The notes: generated by a model not told the origin, from the sequence alone. Shown: positions 47,586 to 59,468, numbered from the stretch's first letter. The stretch is 64,000 nt of DNA from Polynucleobacter sp. MG-5-Ahmo-C2 (GCF_018687735.1 NZ_CP061304.1:1-64000), one strand, 5' to 3'. Made by a program: numbers and translations.

Positions 47586-50500
47586 ATGAAAGCATTGCTC
47601 GATTTATTTAAGCAAACGCAGGGCGAAGAGCAGTTTGATGTCATCAAAATTGGTCTCGCATCTCCTGAGAAAATTCGCTCATGGTCTTTTGGTGAAGTAC
47701 GCAAACCAGAAACCATCAACTACCGGACTTTTAAGCCCGAGCGTGATGGGTTGTTCTGCGCCAAGATTTTTGGACCAACCAAAGACTACGAGTGCTTATG
47801 CGGTAAGTACAAGCGTTTAAAGTTCCGTGGCGTAATCTGCGAGAAGTGCGGCGTTGAAGTTACTCTCGCTAAGGTACGTCGTGAGCGTATGGGCCACATT
47901 GAGTTGGCAGCCCCTGTAGCGCACATTTGGTTCTTGAAGTCATTGCCATCCCGTTTGGGTATGGTTCTCGATATGACATTGCGTGATATCGAGCGCGTTC
48001 TCTACTTTGAAGCATATGTAGTGGTTGACGCTGGCATGACTCCTGAAGGCGCGATGAAGCGTGGTCAGATTATGTCTGAAGACGAATATATTGCTAAAAC
48101 TGAAGAGTATGGTGACGGTGCGTTTACTGCCATCATGGGCGCGGAAGGTATTCGTGATCTCTTGCGTTCGATTGATATCGATCGTGAAGTAGAAACGATT
48201 CGTGCTGATTTAAAAGCTACTGGTAGCGATGCCAAGATCAAGAAATACGCTAAGCGCTTAAAAGTGCTCGAGGCGTTCCAGACTTCAGGTATTAAGCCTG
48301 ACTGGATGATCATGGAAGTATTGCCAGTGTTGCCACCTGAATTGCGCCCATTGGTGCCATTGGATGGCGGCCGCTTTGCTACTTCTGATTTGAACGACCT
48401 CTATCGTCGTGTGATCAACCGTAACAACCGCTTAAAACGTTTGTTAGAGTTGCGCGCACCAGAGATCATTGTTCGTAACGAAAAACGGATGTTGCAAGAA
48501 GCGGTTGACTCACTGCTCGACAACGGTCGTCGCGGCAAGGCTATGACTGGCGCTAATAAGCGTCCTCTCAAGTCCTTGGCTGAGATGATTAAAGGTAAGA
48601 GCGGTCGTTTCCGTCAAAACTTGTTGGGTAAACGCGTTGACTACTCTGGTCGTTCAGTCATTGTGGTTGGCCCTACATTGAAATTGCATCAGTGCGGCTT
48701 ACCAAAATTGATGGCTTTGGAATTGTTCAAGCCATTCATTTTTAACAAGCTTGAAACTTTAGGAATTGCAACCACGATTAAGGCTGCGAAGAAAGAAGTT
48801 GAGAGCCAGACTCCAATCGTTTGGGACATTCTCGAAGAAGTGATTCGTGAACATCCAATCATGTTGAACCGTGCGCCTACATTGCACCGTCTTGGTATTC
48901 AGGCTTTCGAGCCAATGCTGATTGAAGGTAAAGCAATCCAATTGCACCCATTAGTTTGCGCGGCATTTAACGCGGACTTTGACGGTGACCAAATGGCGGT
49001 TCACGTTCCTTTGTCGCTCGAAGCGCAAATGGAAGCACGTACATTGATGTTGGCTTCGAACAACGTATTGTTCCCAGCTAACGGCGAACCATCGATCGTT
49101 CCTTCACAGGACGTGGTGTTGGGTCTGTACTACGCTACACGTGACAAGATCAACGGTAAAGGCGAGGGCATGGTCTTCGCTAACATTACTGAAGTAGTAC
49201 GTGCATACGAAGCTGGTCAAGTTGAATTGGCCTCTCGTGTTGCTGTGCGTATTACTGAGTTTGAGATTGTGGACAAGAAGGCAGAGGGCGACGCCCGTTT
49301 TGCTGAAAAGACCAAGATTTACCAAACATCAGTTGGCCGTGCAATTTTGTCTGAGATTTTGCCTAAAGGCATGTCTTTCGAGGAAATTAACAAGCCTTTG
49401 AAGAAAAAAGAAATCTCTCGTTTGATCAACACTTCATTCCGCAAGTGCGGTCTTCGTGAAACAGTGATTTTTGCTGACCGCCTATTGCAGTCTGGTTTCC
49501 GTTTGGCAACGAATGCTGGTATCTCGGTTGCAATCGACGATATGTTGATTCCAAGCTCTAAAGAGCGCATCATCACCGAGGCTTCTGCCAAGGTTAAGGA
49601 GTATGACAAGCAGTTTATGTCTGGTCTCGTAACCAATCAAGAGCGTTATAACAACGTGGTTGATATTTGGGGTGCCGCTGGCGACCAAGTTGGTAAGGCG
49701 ATGATGGATGAGTTGTCACACGTTGACGTGCTCGACCGTAACGGTAAAACTGTACGTCAAGAATCCTTTAACTCCATCTACATGATGGCGGATTCTGGTG
49801 CGCGTGGATCTGCAGCGCAGATTCGTCAGTTGGCTGGTATGCGTGGTTTGATGGCTAAGCCTGATGGCTCAATCATCGAAACTCCAATTACTGCGAACTT
49901 CCGCGAAGGTTTGAATGTATTGCAATACTTCATTTCAACCCACGGTGCTCGTAAAGGTTTGGCTGATACCGCGTTGAAGACAGCGAACTCAGGTTACTTG
50001 ACGCGTCGTTTATGCGACGTTACTCAAGATCTCGTGGTGATCGAAGATGATTGCGGCGCAACCAATGGCGTAACCATGAAGGCGCTTGTTGAAGGCGGCG
50101 AAATTATCGAAGCATTGCGTGACCGTATTTTGGGCCGTGTATGCATCGGTGACATCGTTCATCCTGATACACAAGAAGTCATCGTTCCTAACGACACATT
50201 GCTTGATGAAGATCACGTTGATCAAATCGTTGCATTGGGTATCGATGAAGTGAAAGTTCGCACAGTATTGTCTTGCTTAACTCGCTTTGGCTTGTGCGCT
50301 AAGTGCTACGGACGTGATTTAGGTCGCGGTGGTTTGGTAAACGTTGGTGAAGCAGTCGGCGTGATCGCTGCTCAGTCCATCGGTGAGCCAGGCACACAGT
50401 TGACTATGCGTACCTTCCACATCGGTGGTGCAGCGTCTCGTGCTTTGGTTGCGAGCAATATTGAAGCCAAATCTAACGGTGCTTTGAAGTTCTCCGGCAC

Positions 50501-51848
50501 GATGCGTGTTGTGAAGAACGCGAAGGGTGAGCAGATCGTGATTTCACGCTCTGGCGAAGCCTTGATCGTTGATGAGAATGGTCGTGAGCGTGAGCGTCAT
50601 AAAGTACCTTACGGTGCAACGCTCTTGTTGAAAGAAGATGCAGCAGTGAAGGCTGGTGCAAGCTTAGCAACATGGGATCCATTAACACGTCCGATTATTT
50701 CTGAGTACGCTGGTATCGCTCGCTTCGACAACGTTGAAGAAGGCGTCACTGTTGCTAAACAGGTTGACGAAGTTACTGGCCTCTCTACTTTGGTGGTGAT
50801 TGACGGTAAGCGTCGTTCCGCTGCAAGCAAAGGCGTTCGCCCAATGATCAACTTAGTTGATGACAAGGGTAATGAAGTCATGATCGCCGGTACTGATCAC
50901 CCAGTAAACATTGGCCTCCAAGTAGGCGCTTTGATTACTGTTAAAGATGGTCAGAAAGTTGAAGTCGGTGAAGTATTGGCGCGTATTCCAATCGAATCAC
51001 AGAAGACTCGCGACATTACTGGTGGTTTGCCACGTGTTGCAGAATTATTCGAAGCACGCTCACCAAAAGATGCAGCTGTCTTGGCGAAAGTGACTGGAAC
51101 AGTTTCCTTCGGTAAAGAAACCAAAGGCAAACAACGTCTGGTCATTACCGATATGGACGGCGAAGCCAATGAATTCTTGATTCCTAAAGAGAAGCAAGTT
51201 CTCGTTCATGACGGTCAAGTTGTGAACAAGGGCGAGATGATTGTGGAAGGCCCTGCTGATCCACATGACATCTTGACTCTCCGCGGTATTGAAGAGTTAG
51301 CGATCTACATTGTTGATGAAGTTCAAGACGTTTACCGTTTGCAAGGCGTGAAGATCAATGACAAGCACATTGAAGTGATCGTGCGTCAAATGTTGCGTCG
51401 TGTGCAAATTACTGATGGTGGCGATACTGCCTACATCACTGGTGAGCAAGTTGAGCGTTCAAAACTGTATGACGCTAACGATTTAGTGATTGCTGCAGGT
51501 AAGCGCCCGGCGCAGTTCGAAAACGTGCTGTTGGGTATTACTAAAGCGTCCTTGTCTACCGATAGCTTCATTTCAGCGGCTTCTTTCCAAGAAACTACCC
51601 GTGTATTGACCGAAGCCGCCATTATGGGCAAGACCGATACACTCCGTGGACTTAAGGAAAACGTCATTATTGGTCGTCTGATCCCTGCTGGTACTGGCTT
51701 GTCTTATCGCCGTGCACGCAAGGTCAGGGAGCAATTTGAGCGTGATCGCGCTCAAATGATTGCCGCCGAAGAGGAAGCAATGGCCAATATGCCTGTAGAA
51801 ATTGAGGCTGAAGTCGTTGCTCCTAGTGGGGAGACTGATCCAAGCTAA
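47586..51848 (+). CDS. rpoC: RNA polymerase beta' subunit
   Basis: RpoC carries the catalytic magnesium site. The ATG at 47586 is used ([18 protein letters not shown]), directly after the rpoB stop; an upstream in-frame ATG at 47559 lies within rpoB. The 1,420-residue protein shows the N-terminal zinc site [20 protein letters not shown] (about 70-89) and the catalytic NADFDGDQM (from about 462). It also has the second zinc-site cysteines in [18 protein letters not shown] near 900. The operon ends with a terminator 11 nt after the stop. Confidence 0.98.
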   Translation: MKALLDLFKQTQGEEQFDVIKIGLASPEKIRSWSFGEVRKPETINYRTFKPERDGLFCAKIFGPTKDYECLCGKYKRLKFRGVICEKCGVEVTLAKVRRERMGHIELAAPVAHIWFLKSLPSRLGMVLDMTLRDIERVLYFEAYVVVDAGMTPEGAMKRGQIMSEDEYIAKTEEYGDGAFTAIMGAEGIRDLLRSIDIDREVETIRADLKATGSDAKIKKYAKRLKVLEAFQTSGIKPDWMIMEVLPVLPPELRPLVPLDGGRFATSDLNDLYRRVINRNNRLKRLLELRAPEIIVRNEKRMLQEAVDSLLDNGRRGKAMTGANKRPLKSLAEMIKGKSGRFRQNLLGKRVDYSGRSVIVVGPTLKLHQCGLPKLMALELFKPFIFNKLETLGIATTIKAAKKEVESQTPIVWDILEEVIREHPIMLNRAPTLHRLGIQAFEPMLIEGKAIQLHPLVCAAFNADFDGDQMAVHVPLSLEAQMEARTLMLASNNVLFPANGEPSIVPSQDVVLGLYYATRDKINGKGEGMVFANITEVVRAYEAGQVELASRVAVRITEFEIVDKKAEGDARFAEKTKIYQTSVGRAILSEILPKGMSFEEINKPLKKKEISRLINTSFRKCGLRETVIFADRLLQSGFRLATNAGISVAIDDMLIPSSKERIITEASAKVKEYDKQFMSGLVTNQERYNNVVDIWGAAGDQVGKAMMDELSHVDVLDRNGKTVRQESFNSIYMMADSGARGSAAQIRQLAGMRGLMAKPDGSIIETPITANFREGLNVLQYFISTHGARKGLADTALKTANSGYLTRRLCDVTQDLVVIEDDCGATNGVTMKALVEGGEIIEALRDRILGRVCIGDIVHPDTQEVIVPNDTLLDEDHVDQIVALGIDEVKVRTVLSCLTRFGLCAKCYGRDLGRGGLVNVGEAVGVIAAQSIGEPGTQLTMRTFHIGGAASRALVASNIEAKSNGALKFSGTMRVVKNAKGEQIVISRSGEALIVDENGRERERHKVPYGATLLLKEDAAVKAGASLATWDPLTRPIISEYAGIARFDNVEEGVTVAKQVDEVTGLSTLVVIDGKRRSAASKGVRPMINLVDDKGNEVMIAGTDHPVNIGLQVGALITVKDGQKVEVGEVLARIPIESQKTRDITGGLPRVAELFEARSPKDAAVLAKVTGTVSFGKETKGKQRLVITDMDGEANEFLIPKEKQVLVHDGQVVNKGEMIVEGPADPHDILTLRGIEELAIYIVDEVQDVYRLQGVKINDKHIEVIVRQMLRRVQITDGGDTAYITGEQVERSKLYDANDLVIAAGKRPAQFENVLLGITKASLSTDSFISAASFQETTRVLTEAAIMGKTDTLRGLKENVIIGRLIPAGTGLSYRRARKVREQFERDRAQMIAAEEEAMANMPVEIEAEVVAPSGETDPS

Positions 51849-51858
51849 TTTGGTAATT

Positions 51859-51882
51859 CTGGCTAAAAATGGCCAGTTTTTT
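51859..51882 (+). terminator. Terminator of the rpl-rpoBC operon
   Basis: A short GC-containing stem CTGGC/GCCAG with an A-rich loop is followed directly by six T residues, 11 nt after rpoC. It is a simple intrinsic terminator. Confidence 0.8.
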
Positions 51883-51892
51883 CCTCATTTGG

Positions 51893-51921
51893 TTGACGGA
51901 AAGAGCTGGCCAAGCTAGAAT
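51893..51921 (+). promoter_or_regulatory. str operon promoter (rpsL)
   Basis: TTGACG (51893-51898) and TAGAAT (51916-51921) are spaced exactly 17 bp apart, about 105 nt before rpsL and just after the rpoC terminator. This is a strong sigma70-type promoter. The same TAGAAT -10 recurs before rplC and rplN. Confidence 0.8.
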
Positions 51922-52025
51922 GCTGAGTTCTACTGATTCAGAAGAGGGTCTTTTTGACCTAGAAATTCTCTAAGTCATTGATTTTCTTGAAGAAAGCAAC
52001 AAAGAAGTACTAACCGAGCTATTTT

Positions 52026-52406
52026 ATGCCAACAATTAATCAATTAATACGCAAGCCAAGATCCAGGCTTATCGTTAAAAGCAAGAGCCCTGCACTGGAA
52101 AACAGTCCGCAGCGCCGTGGTGTTTGTACACGTGTGTACACCACTACTCCTAAAAAGCCTAACTCTGCGCTGCGTAAGGTAGCCAAAGTTCGCTTAACCA
52201 ATGGTTTTGAAGTGATTTCATACATTGGTGGTGAAGGCCATAACCTCCAGGAACACTCAGTAGTGTTGATTCGTGGCGGTCGTGTAAAGGATTTGCCAGG
52301 TGTTCGTTACCACATCGTTCGTGGCTCACTTGACTTGCAGGGCGTTAAAGACCGTAAGCAATCGCGTTCCAAGTACGGTGCTAAACGCGCCAAGAAATCT
52401 GCTTAA
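52026..52406 (+). CDS. rpsL: Ribosomal protein uS12
   Basis: S12 lies at the decoding centre and governs accuracy. The 126-residue protein has [17 protein letters not shown] and [13 protein letters not shown] with both lysines whose mutation gives streptomycin resistance unchanged, so a sensitive-type allele. It is the first gene of the str unit. Confidence 0.98.
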   Translation: MPTINQLIRKPRSRLIVKSKSPALENSPQRRGVCTRVYTTTPKKPNSALRKVAKVRLTNGFEVISYIGGEGHNLQEHSVVLIRGGRVKDLPGVRYHIVRGSLDLQGVKDRKQSRSKYGAKRAKKSA

Positions 52407-52567
52407 TCTTTCAATAGATTTTTGCTGAAGTATTTGTAGTAAGTCATCGTTTGTCGGACTTAAAAGACAAGTAAGTGGTTGTTCCGTCTAGGAATCTTCT
52501 TAGATAGTAGGGCAACCGGAGCGGATGATTCATGTGAATCATCCCTAACTGAACTGAAGGAGTAGTT
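52407..52567 (+). promoter_or_regulatory. rpsL-rpsG spacer with palindromic hairpin (candidate S7 control site)
   Basis: This 161-nt spacer contains a 10-bp inverted repeat GGATGATTCA/TGAATCATCC (52523-52532/52535-52544) with a 2-nt centre. Outer complementarity includes TTGTC/GACAA (52451-52455/52466-52470) and GGTTG/CAACC (52477-52481/52513-52517). The rpsG ribosome-binding site GAAGGAG follows. In E. coli, S7 binds this spacer to repress translation. Confidence 0.55.
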
Positions 52568-53038
52568 ATGCCACGTCGTCGTGAAGTTCCCAAACGGGAA
52601 ATTTTGCCGGATCCAAAATTCGGCAATGTAGAAGTAGCTAAATTCATGAACGTCCTGATGTTGGACGGCAAGAAATCGGTTGCAGAGCGTATCGTTTACG
52701 GTGCCTTTGATCACATCGAGAAAAAAGCAAACAAAGAACCACTCGAAATTTTCTCAACAGCTATGGGCAATGTTAAGCCAATGGTTGAAGTCAAAAGCCG
52801 TCGTGTTGGTGGTGCCAACTATCAAGTTCCTGTTGAAGTTCGCCCATCTCGTCGTTCTGCCTTGGCAATGCGCTGGGTTCGTGAAGCTGCTAAAAAACGT
52901 GGCGAGAAATCCATGGCACAACGTTTGGCCAACGAATTACTAGAAGCTGCAGAAGGTCGCGGCGGAGCAATGAAGAAGCGTGAAGAAGTTCACCGTATGG
53001 CAGAAGCTAACAAAGCTTTCTCACATTTCCGCTTCTAA
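52568..53038 (+). CDS. rpsG: Ribosomal protein uS7
   Basis: S7 starts assembly of the 30S head and contacts E-site tRNA. The 156-residue protein begins [19 protein letters not shown] and contains [20 protein letters not shown] near 78-97, both family marks. Length is normal. fusA follows after 27 nt. Confidence 0.98.
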   Translation: MPRRREVPKREILPDPKFGNVEVAKFMNVLMLDGKKSVAERIVYGAFDHIEKKANKEPLEIFSTAMGNVKPMVEVKSRRVGGANYQVPVEVRPSRRSALAMRWVREAAKKRGEKSMAQRLANELLEAAEGRGGAMKKREEVHRMAEANKAFSHFRF

Positions 53039-53065
53039 TCAAATAGTCAAGAAAAGGCACCAACA

Positions 53066-55168
53066 GTGGCACGTAAAACCCCCATCGACAGATATCGCAA
53101 CATTGGTATCTCTGCGCATATTGACGCAGGTAAGACAACAACTACAGAACGCGTTTTGTTCTACACCGGTGTTAATCACAAAATTGGTGAAGTACATGAT
53201 GGCGCAGCTACCATGGACTGGATGGAGCAAGAGCAAGAGCGTGGCATCACGATTACTTCTGCAGCTACCACCACCTTTTGGAAGGGTATGGCCGGTAATT
53301 TTGCTGAGCACCGCATCAACATTATTGATACCCCAGGACACGTAGACTTCACCATTGAAGTTGAGCGTTCAATGCGCGTTTTGGATGGTGCTTGCATGGT
53401 TTACTGTGCAGTTGGCGGCGTTCAGCCACAATCAGAAACTGTATGGCGTCAAGCAAATAAGTATCAAGTTCCCCGTTTAGCTTTCGTAAACAAAATGGAC
53501 CGTACTGGCGCGAACTTCTTCAAGGTCTATGACCAGATGAAGTTGCGTTTGAAGGCAAATCCTATATTGATCCAAATTCCTATTGGCGCTGAAGAAAACT
53601 TTAAAGGCGTTGTGGATTTGGTCAAAATGAAGGCCATCTATTGGGATGAGGCTTCGCAAGGCACTAAATTTAACTACGATGAAATTCCTGCTGAATTACA
53701 AGCATCTGCTGAAGAGTGGCGCGAGAAGTTGGTGGAAGCAGCCGCTGAAAGCTCAGAAGAGCTAATGGAAAAGTATCTTGGTGGCGAAGCGCTGACTGAA
53801 GAAGAAATTAAAGCAGCATTGCGTCAGCGTACGATTGCCAACGAAATCATTCCTATGATGTGTGGAACTGCTTTCAAAAACAAAGGTGTTCAGGCGATGT
53901 TGGACGCGGTGGTTGAGTTGTTGCCATCTCCATTGGATGTTCCACCAGTTCCCTGTGAATTGGAAGACGGCACACCTACAACACGTAAAGCTGATGATGC
54001 GGAGAAATTCTCTGCATTGGCATTTAAGATCATGACTGATCCGTTTGTTGGGCAACTTATTTTCTTCCGTGTTTATTCTGGTGTGATGAAGTCTGGCGAT
54101 ACGATCTACAACCCAATCAAGGGCAAGAAAGAGCGTGTTGGTCGTTTGTTGCAAATGCATGCAAACCAACGTGAAGAAATTAAAGAAGTGTACGCAGGTG
54201 ATATTGCTGCAGCAGTTGGTTTAAAGGACGCAACTACTGGCGAAACATTATGTGATCCAGATAGCATTGTTATCTTAGAGCGTATGGTATTCCCAGAGCC
54301 GGTGATCTCACAGGCTGTTGAACCAAAGACCAAGCCTGACCAAGAAAAAATGGGTCTTGCATTGAATCGTTTGGCTCAAGAAGATCCATCATTCCGCGTA
54401 AAGACCGATGAAGAATCAGGCCAAACCATTATTTCTGGAATGGGCGAGCTCCACTTAGAAATTTTGGTTGATCGTATGCGTCGTGAGTTTGGTGTTGAGG
54501 CAACTGTTGGTAAGCCACAAGTTGCCTATCGCGAAACGATTCGTAAGGTTTGCGAAGAAATCGAAGGTAAATTTGTTAAGCAATCTGGTGGTCGCGGTCA
54601 ATACGGTCACGTTGTATTGAAGCTTGAGCCACAAGAGCCAGGCAAAGGTTTTGAATTCATTGACGCTATCAAAGGCGGTGTTGTGCCTCGCGAATACATC
54701 CCTGCGGTAGAAAAGGGAATTCGTGAAACATTGAACTCTGGTATTTTGGCTGGTTATCCAGTTGTAGATATCAAAGCAACTTTGTTCTTCGGTTCATACC
54801 ATGATGTCGACTCCAATGAAAACGCATTTAAGATGGCGGGTTCAATGGCATTTAAAGACGGTATGCGCAAAGCAGCGCCAGTATTGCTTGAACCAATGAT
54901 GGCTGTTGAAGTAGAAACACCTGAAGATTTCATGGGCAACGTAATGGGTGACCTCTCATCACGTCGTGGTATTTTGCAGGGTATGGATGACATTCCAGGC
55001 GGCGGCAAGATCGTTCGTGCTGAAGTGCCATTGGCAGAGATGTTTGGTTATTCAACTGGCTTGCGCTCGTTGACCCAAGGTCGCGCTACCTACACCATGG
55101 AATTTAAGCACTATTCCGAAGCACCTAAGAACGTTGCTGAAGCAGTTATGGCTGCTAAAGCGAAGTAA
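53066..55168 (+). CDS. fusA: Elongation factor G
   Basis: EF-G drives translocation and ribosome recycling. The 700-residue protein starts at GTG 53066 and has G1 AHIDAGKT (17-24), DTPGHVDF near 88 and NKMDR near 142. Five domains follow, including the domain IV translocation loop (GGRGQYGHV near 515). It is a bacterial type I factor. tuf copy 2 begins 50 nt later. Confidence 0.98.
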   Translation: MARKTPIDRYRNIGISAHIDAGKTTTTERVLFYTGVNHKIGEVHDGAATMDWMEQEQERGITITSAATTTFWKGMAGNFAEHRINIIDTPGHVDFTIEVERSMRVLDGACMVYCAVGGVQPQSETVWRQANKYQVPRLAFVNKMDRTGANFFKVYDQMKLRLKANPILIQIPIGAEENFKGVVDLVKMKAIYWDEASQGTKFNYDEIPAELQASAEEWREKLVEAAAESSEELMEKYLGGEALTEEEIKAALRQRTIANEIIPMMCGTAFKNKGVQAMLDAVVELLPSPLDVPPVPCELEDGTPTTRKADDAEKFSALAFKIMTDPFVGQLIFFRVYSGVMKSGDTIYNPIKGKKERVGRLLQMHANQREEIKEVYAGDIAAAVGLKDATTGETLCDPDSIVILERMVFPEPVISQAVEPKTKPDQEKMGLALNRLAQEDPSFRVKTDEESGQTIISGMGELHLEILVDRMRREFGVEATVGKPQVAYRETIRKVCEEIEGKFVKQSGGRGQYGHVVLKLEPQEPGKGFEFIDAIKGGVVPREYIPAVEKGIRETLNSGILAGYPVVDIKATLFFGSYHDVDSNENAFKMAGSMAFKDGMRKAAPVLLEPMMAVEVETPEDFMGNVMGDLSSRRGILQGMDDIPGGGKIVRAEVPLAEMFGYSTGLRSLTQGRATYTMEFKHYSEAPKNVAEAVMAAKAK

Positions 55169-55218
55169 TTTATCCACATTAATTTTGAATATTGACTAGC
55201 TAAAGAAGGCAGACAAAA

Positions 55219-56409
55219 ATGGCAAAAGAAAAGTTCGAGCGGACAAAACCGCACGTAAACGTAGGCACCATCGGTCACGTTGACCATGGTAAAACTACAT
55301 TGACAGCAGCAATTGCAACCGTGCTCTCAAAAGCATTTGGTGGCGAAGCGAAAGCATACGATCAGATCGATGCTGCTCCTGAAGAAAAAGCCCGTGGTAT
55401 TACGATTAATACTGCGCACGTTGAGTATGAGACTGCAAACCGTCACTACGCTCACGTGGATTGCCCAGGACATGCTGACTACGTTAAGAACATGATTACT
55501 GGCGCTGCTCAGATGGACGGCGCTATTTTGGTTTGCTCTGCAGCTGATGGCCCAATGCCACAAACGCGTGAGCACATCCTCTTGGCACGCCAAGTTGGTG
55601 TTCCTTACATCGTGGTGTTTCTGAACAAGTGCGACATGGTTGATGATGCTGAATTGTTAGAACTCGTTGAAATGGAAGTTCGTGAACTTCTCTCTAAATA
55701 TGACTTCCCAGGCGATGACACACCAATCGTGCAAGGTTCTGCTAAGTTGGCTTTAGAAGGCGACGAAGGCCCATTGGGTAAAGAAGCCATTATGAAATTG
55801 GCTGAAGCTTTAGATACCTACATCCCAACTCCAGAGCGTGCTATTGACGGTGCGTTCTTGATGCCAGTAGAAGATGTGTTCTCGATCTCTGGTCGCGGTA
55901 CTGTTGTAACAGGCCGTATTGAGCGCGGTATCGTTAAGGTTGGTGAAGAGATCGAAATTATCGGTATCAAGCCAACACTCAAAACCACTTGTACTGGTGT
56001 TGAAATGTTCCGCAAATTGCTCGATCAAGGTCAAGCAGGCGACAACGTTGGTATTTTGTTGCGCGGTACAAAACGTGAAGAAGTTGAGCGCGGCCAAGTA
56101 TTGGCCAAGCCTGGTTCAATCACCCCACATACTCACTTTACTGCCGAGGTTTACATCTTGGGTAAAGATGAAGGTGGTCGTCATACACCATTCTTTAACA
56201 ACTATCGTCCCCAGTTCTACTTCCGCACAACGGACGTAACAGGTTCAATCGAGTTGCCAAAAGACAAAGAAATGGTCATGCCTGGTGATAACGTAACCAT
56301 TACCGTAAAACTCATCGCCCCTATCGCGATGGAAGAAGGTTTACGTTTTGCGATCCGTGAAGGTGGCCGTACAGTTGGCGCCGGTGTGGTTGCAAAGATT
56401 TTGGCTTAA
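55219..56409 (+). CDS. tuf: Elongation factor Tu (copy 2, tufA position)
   Basis: This is the second EF-Tu gene, 396 residues, with the same sequence as the copy at 38401-39591 over the whole coding region as far as I can see. G1 motif GHVDHGKT is at 19-26. The ribosome-binding sites differ in context (AAGGCAG with different spacing), and downstream sequence diverges within a few bases of the stop. It belongs to the str unit behind fusA. Confidence 0.98.
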   Translation: MAKEKFERTKPHVNVGTIGHVDHGKTTLTAAIATVLSKAFGGEAKAYDQIDAAPEEKARGITINTAHVEYETANRHYAHVDCPGHADYVKNMITGAAQMDGAILVCSAADGPMPQTREHILLARQVGVPYIVVFLNKCDMVDDAELLELVEMEVRELLSKYDFPGDDTPIVQGSAKLALEGDEGPLGKEAIMKLAEALDTYIPTPERAIDGAFLMPVEDVFSISGRGTVVTGRIERGIVKVGEEIEIIGIKPTLKTTCTGVEMFRKLLDQGQAGDNVGILLRGTKREEVERGQVLAKPGSITPHTHFTAEVYILGKDEGGRHTPFFNNYRPQFYFRTTDVTGSIELPKDKEMVMPGDNVTITVKLIAPIAMEEGLRFAIREGGRTVGAGVVAKILA

Positions 56410-56446
56410 GGAAGTAGAAGTAAATAATATTTAGCGGTTTGCTAAC

Positions 56447-56475
56447 CGGTGACATCAGTGCTGCTGATGTCACCG
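56447..56475 (+). promoter_or_regulatory. 12-bp hairpin in the tuf-rpsJ spacer
   Basis: This is a perfect stem CGGTGACATCAG/CTGATGTCACCG with loop TGCTG, 38 nt after tuf. No T run follows, so it is more likely an RNA-processing, 3'-end-stabilising or regulatory element than an intrinsic terminator. Confidence 0.6.
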
Positions 56476-56526
56476 TGCTCTTTAGATGTATAACGTGGCA
56501 GCACCACAACGCTCTTTGGAATTAAT

Positions 56527-56838
56527 ATGCAAAACCAAAAAATTCGTATTCGCCTCAAAGCATTTGATTACCGTTTGATCGACCAATCTGCGGCTGAAAT
56601 CGTTGATACAGCTAAGCGTACTGGTGCGGTTGTTAAGGGTCCAGTACCTTTGCCAACGCGTATTGAGCGTTTTGATATCTTGCGTTCACCACACGTGAAC
56701 AAGACATCTCGTGATCAATTAGAGATCCGTACCCATCTTCGTTTGATGGATATTGTTGATCCTACAGAGAAAACTGTAGATGCTTTGATGAAATTAGACC
56801 TCCCTGCAGGTGTGGATGTCGAAATTAAGTTGCAATAA
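56527..56838 (+). CDS. rpsJ: Ribosomal protein uS10 (NusE)
   Basis: S10 is a 30S head protein and, as NusE, binds boxA RNA with NusB and links NusG to the ribosome. The 103-residue protein has [19 protein letters not shown] and the [17 protein letters not shown] segment. It sits 117 nt after tuf with only a hairpin between, and 191 nt plus a promoter-like sequence separate it from rplC. It therefore appears attached to the str unit rather than the S10 unit. Confidence 0.98.
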   Translation: MQNQKIRIRLKAFDYRLIDQSAAEIVDTAKRTGAVVKGPVPLPTRIERFDILRSPHVNKTSRDQLEIRTHLRLMDIVDPTEKTVDALMKLDLPAGVDVEIKLQ

Positions 56839-56861
56839 TTTGTTGTTTCCAGTCTTTTTGC

Positions 56862-56890
56862 TTGTCAAGACAGGGTTTTCGGGATAGAAT
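56862..56890 (+). promoter_or_regulatory. Probable promoter of the S10 operon starting at rplC
   Basis: TTGTCA (56862-56867) and TAGAAT (56885-56890) have 17-bp spacing. Just after it, near the expected transcript start, is a near-perfect palindrome TTCGCTCAATTAATTGGGTGAA (56898-56919, given by arms TTCGCTCA and TGGGTGAA). The rplC start is about 140 nt further on. Confidence 0.7.
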
Positions 56891-57035
56891 CAAAGGCTTC
56901 GCTCAATTAATTGGGTGAATTTTTAGGCTTTATCAGCATTGAAAACGTTGTAAGTTATTGATTTAGAAGTACTTTTACTTGTAAATCACTTAAATTAATT
57001 TTGCCGACCAATCGAAGTCGGCGTGGAGCATGAAT

Positions 57036-57692
57036 ATGAGCTTAGGCTTAATCGGCCGCAAGGTCGGCATGACCCGTCTATTTACGGACGAAGGGGATTC
57101 AATCCCTGTAACCGTAATTGACGTGAGCGATAACAGAGTCGCTCAAATCAAGACCCAGGCAACTGATGGCTATGATGCTATCCAGTTGGCACATGGCACA
57201 CGTAGAGCAACTCGTGTTACCAAAGCAATGGCTGGTCACTTCGCTAAAGCAGGAGTGATGGCTGGTAACGGTCTTAATGAATTCAAACTAGATGCAGCAA
57301 AAATTGCAGAAATGACACCAGGACAAGTTATTCCTGCTGAAGCTGCTTTCGCTGCTGGCCAAAAAGTCGATGTGCAAGGCGTTTCTATTGGTAAAGGTTA
57401 TGCCGGTACCATCAAGCGTTATCACTTCGCTTCTGGTCGCGCATCCCACGGTAACTCACGCTCACATAACGTACCAGGCTCTATTGGTATGGCGCAAGAT
57501 CCGGGTCGTGTTTTTCCAGGTAAGCGCATGACTGGCCACCTTGGTGACGTTACCAAAACAGTTCAAAATTTAGTCATCGCACGCATTGATGCAGAACGTA
57601 ATCTCATCATGGTTAAAGGCGCTATACCAGGCGCCCCGGGCGGTAAAGTTATTGTTACTCCAGCGGTGAAGACACCGTTGAAGAAGAAATAA
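57036..57692 (+). CDS. rplC: Ribosomal protein uL3
   Basis: L3 starts 50S assembly and reaches toward the peptidyl-transferase centre. I choose the ATG at 57036 ([14 protein letters not shown]), because GGAG at 57025-57028 is well spaced for it and too close to the ATG at 57030. This gives 218 residues with the conserved [18 protein letters not shown] and [17 protein letters not shown] segments. Confidence 0.97.
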   Translation: MSLGLIGRKVGMTRLFTDEGDSIPVTVIDVSDNRVAQIKTQATDGYDAIQLAHGTRRATRVTKAMAGHFAKAGVMAGNGLNEFKLDAAKIAEMTPGQVIPAEAAFAAGQKVDVQGVSIGKGYAGTIKRYHFASGRASHGNSRSHNVPGSIGMAQDPGRVFPGKRMTGHLGDVTKTVQNLVIARIDAERNLIMVKGAIPGAPGGKVIVTPAVKTPLKKK

Positions 57693-57703
57693 GGAGAGCG
57701 AAT

Positions 57704-58324
57704 ATGGAACTTAAGCTTCTCCAAGACAACGGTACTTTAGGTGCAGGCGTACAAGCCTCGCCAGAAGTATTCGAGCGCGAATATAACGAAGCATTGGTAC
57801 ACCAAGTGGTAGTGGCATACCAAGCAAATGCACGTAGTGGAAACCGTGCACAAAAAGACCGTGAGCAAGTTAAGCACACAACCAAGAAGCCTTGGCGTCA
57901 AAAGGGCACTGGTCGTGCACGTGCTGGTATGAGTTCTTCCCCGCTATGGCGTGGAGGTGGTCGTATATTCCCGAATTCCCCAGAAGAGAATTTCAGCCAA
58001 AAAGTAAACAAGAAAATGTACCGCGCTGGTATGAGATCGATTTTGTCTCAGTTAGCTCGCGAAGGTCGCTTGAATGTTGTTGATCAATTTAATCTTGACG
58101 CTCCAAAGACTAAAGTTTTAGCTGACAAAGTTAAGGCAATGGGCTTGGATTCAGTTTTGATCATCGTTGATCAGGTTAGCGAGAATTTGTTCTTGGCATC
58201 ACGCAATTTGCATAAGGTTGCTGTATGTGAGCCACAGCATGCTGATCCATTAGCTTTGGTTCAATACAAAAAAGTATTGGTTAGCAAAGCTGCGATCGCA
58301 AAAATTGAGGAGTTGCTGAAATGA
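57704..58324 (+). CDS. rplD: Ribosomal protein uL4
   Basis: L4 lines the exit tunnel and in E. coli represses the S10 operon and promotes its attenuation. The 206-residue protein has the tunnel loop [15 protein letters not shown] (near 66-80). It overlaps rplW by 4 nt (ATGA). Confidence 0.98.
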   Translation: MELKLLQDNGTLGAGVQASPEVFEREYNEALVHQVVVAYQANARSGNRAQKDREQVKHTTKKPWRQKGTGRARAGMSSSPLWRGGGRIFPNSPEENFSQKVNKKMYRAGMRSILSQLAREGRLNVVDQFNLDAPKTKVLADKVKAMGLDSVLIIVDQVSENLFLASRNLHKVAVCEPQHADPLALVQYKKVLVSKAAIAKIEELLK

Positions 58325-58635
58325 GCCAAGTCCGTAAAAACGATCACAATCTAATGAAGGTTCTGCTTGGACCGGTTATCTCTGAAAAAGCAACTATGGT
58401 TGCAGAGAAAAACGAACAAGTAGTGTTCCAAGTAGCTCGCGATGCTAACAAGCTCGATGTAAAACAAGCAGTTGAATTGCTCTTTAAAGTGCAAGTTGAC
58501 TCAGTTCAAATCGTGAATCAAAAGGGTAAGCCTAAGCGCTATGGCCGTTTTGAAGGTCGTCGTGACCACACTAAGAAGGCCTATGTGAATTTGAAGCCAG
58601 GTCAAGAAATTAACTTTGAAGCGGAGGCGAATTAA
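58321..58635 (+). CDS. rplW: Ribosomal protein uL23
   Basis: L23 sits at the tunnel exit and docks trigger factor and SRP. The 104-residue protein has [10 protein letters not shown] and [16 protein letters not shown]. Its start overlaps the rplD stop. Confidence 0.97.
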   Translation: MSQVRKNDHNLMKVLLGPVISEKATMVAEKNEQVVFQVARDANKLDVKQAVELLFKVQVDSVQIVNQKGKPKRYGRFEGRRDHTKKAYVNLKPGQEINFEAEAN

Positions 58636-58637
58636 TC

Positions 58638-59468
58638 ATGCCTTTGATGAAGACAAAACCGACCTCACCAGGTCGTCGCTCAATGGTCAAGGTGGTCAAT
58701 CCTGACCTGCATAAAGGTAAACCTTTTGCAGCGTTAGTAGAGCCACAGTTTCAAAAAGCGGGTCGTAACAATAATGGCCACATCACTACCCGTCATAAAG
58801 GTGGTGGTCATAAGCATCACTATCGTGTTGTTGATTTCAAACGTAACGACAAAGATGGCATTCCAGCTAAAGTAGAACGCTTGGAATACGATCCAAACCG
58901 CAGTGCAAATATTGCATTGATCGTGTTTGTGGATGGTGAGCGTCGCTACATTCCGGCTGCTAAAGGCATGACTGTTGGCCAAGCCATCATGAATGGTTCC
59001 GAAGCACCGATCAAATCTGGTAATAACTTGCCTATTCGCAATATTCCAGTTGGTAGCACTATTCACTGTGTTGAATTATTGCCAGGAAAAGGTGCGCAAG
59101 TTGCTCGTTCCGCCGGTGGTTCAGCAGTGTTGTTAGCTCGTGAAGGTGTATACGCTCAAGTGCGTTTGCGCTCCGGTGAAGTTCGCCGTGTTCTGATCGA
59201 GTGCCGCGCTACTATTGGTGAAGTTGGTAACGAAGAGCATAGCTTGCGCGTGATTGGTAAAGCTGGTGCAAACCGCTGGCGTGGTATCCGCCCAACCGTT
59301 CGCGGTGTGGCAATGAACCCAGTAGATCACCCACACGGTGGTGGCGAAGGTAAGACTGGCGAAGGCCGCGTACCTGTATCTCCATGGGGAACTCCAACCA
59401 AAGGTTATCGTACACGTCGCAATAAGCGTACAACATCGATGATCGTTCAACGCCGTCAAAAGCGCTAA
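58638..59468 (+). CDS. rplB: Ribosomal protein uL2
   Basis: L2 binds 23S rRNA near the peptidyl-transferase centre and is needed for subunit joining. The 276-residue protein has [22 protein letters not shown] near 41 (described) and the C-terminal signature [13 protein letters not shown] near 224 with the conserved histidine. Confidence 0.98.
   Translation: MPLMKTKPTSPGRRSMVKVVNPDLHKGKPFAALVEPQFQKAGRNNNGHITTRHKGGGHKHHYRVVDFKRNDKDGIPAKVERLEYDPNRSANIALIVFVDGERRYIPAAKGMTVGQAIMNGSEAPIKSGNNLPIRNIPVGSTIHCVELLPGKGAQVARSAGGSAVLLAREGVYAQVRLRSGEVRRVLIECRATIGEVGNEEHSLRVIGKAGANRWRGIRPTVRGVAMNPVDHPHGGGEGKTGEGRVPVSPWGTPTKGYRTRRNKRTTSMIVQRRQKR

Noticed and set aside
40823..51848. Searched for antibiotic-resistance type changes in rpoB and rpsL
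   Set aside because: The rifampicin region of RpoB and both critical S12 lysines have the common sensitive-type residues.
38401..56409. Identical tuf copies considered as ends of a mobile or duplicated segment
   Set aside because: The genes between are single-copy core genes in conserved order. Two tuf genes at these positions are ancestral in proteobacteria, and no transposase or target duplication is present.
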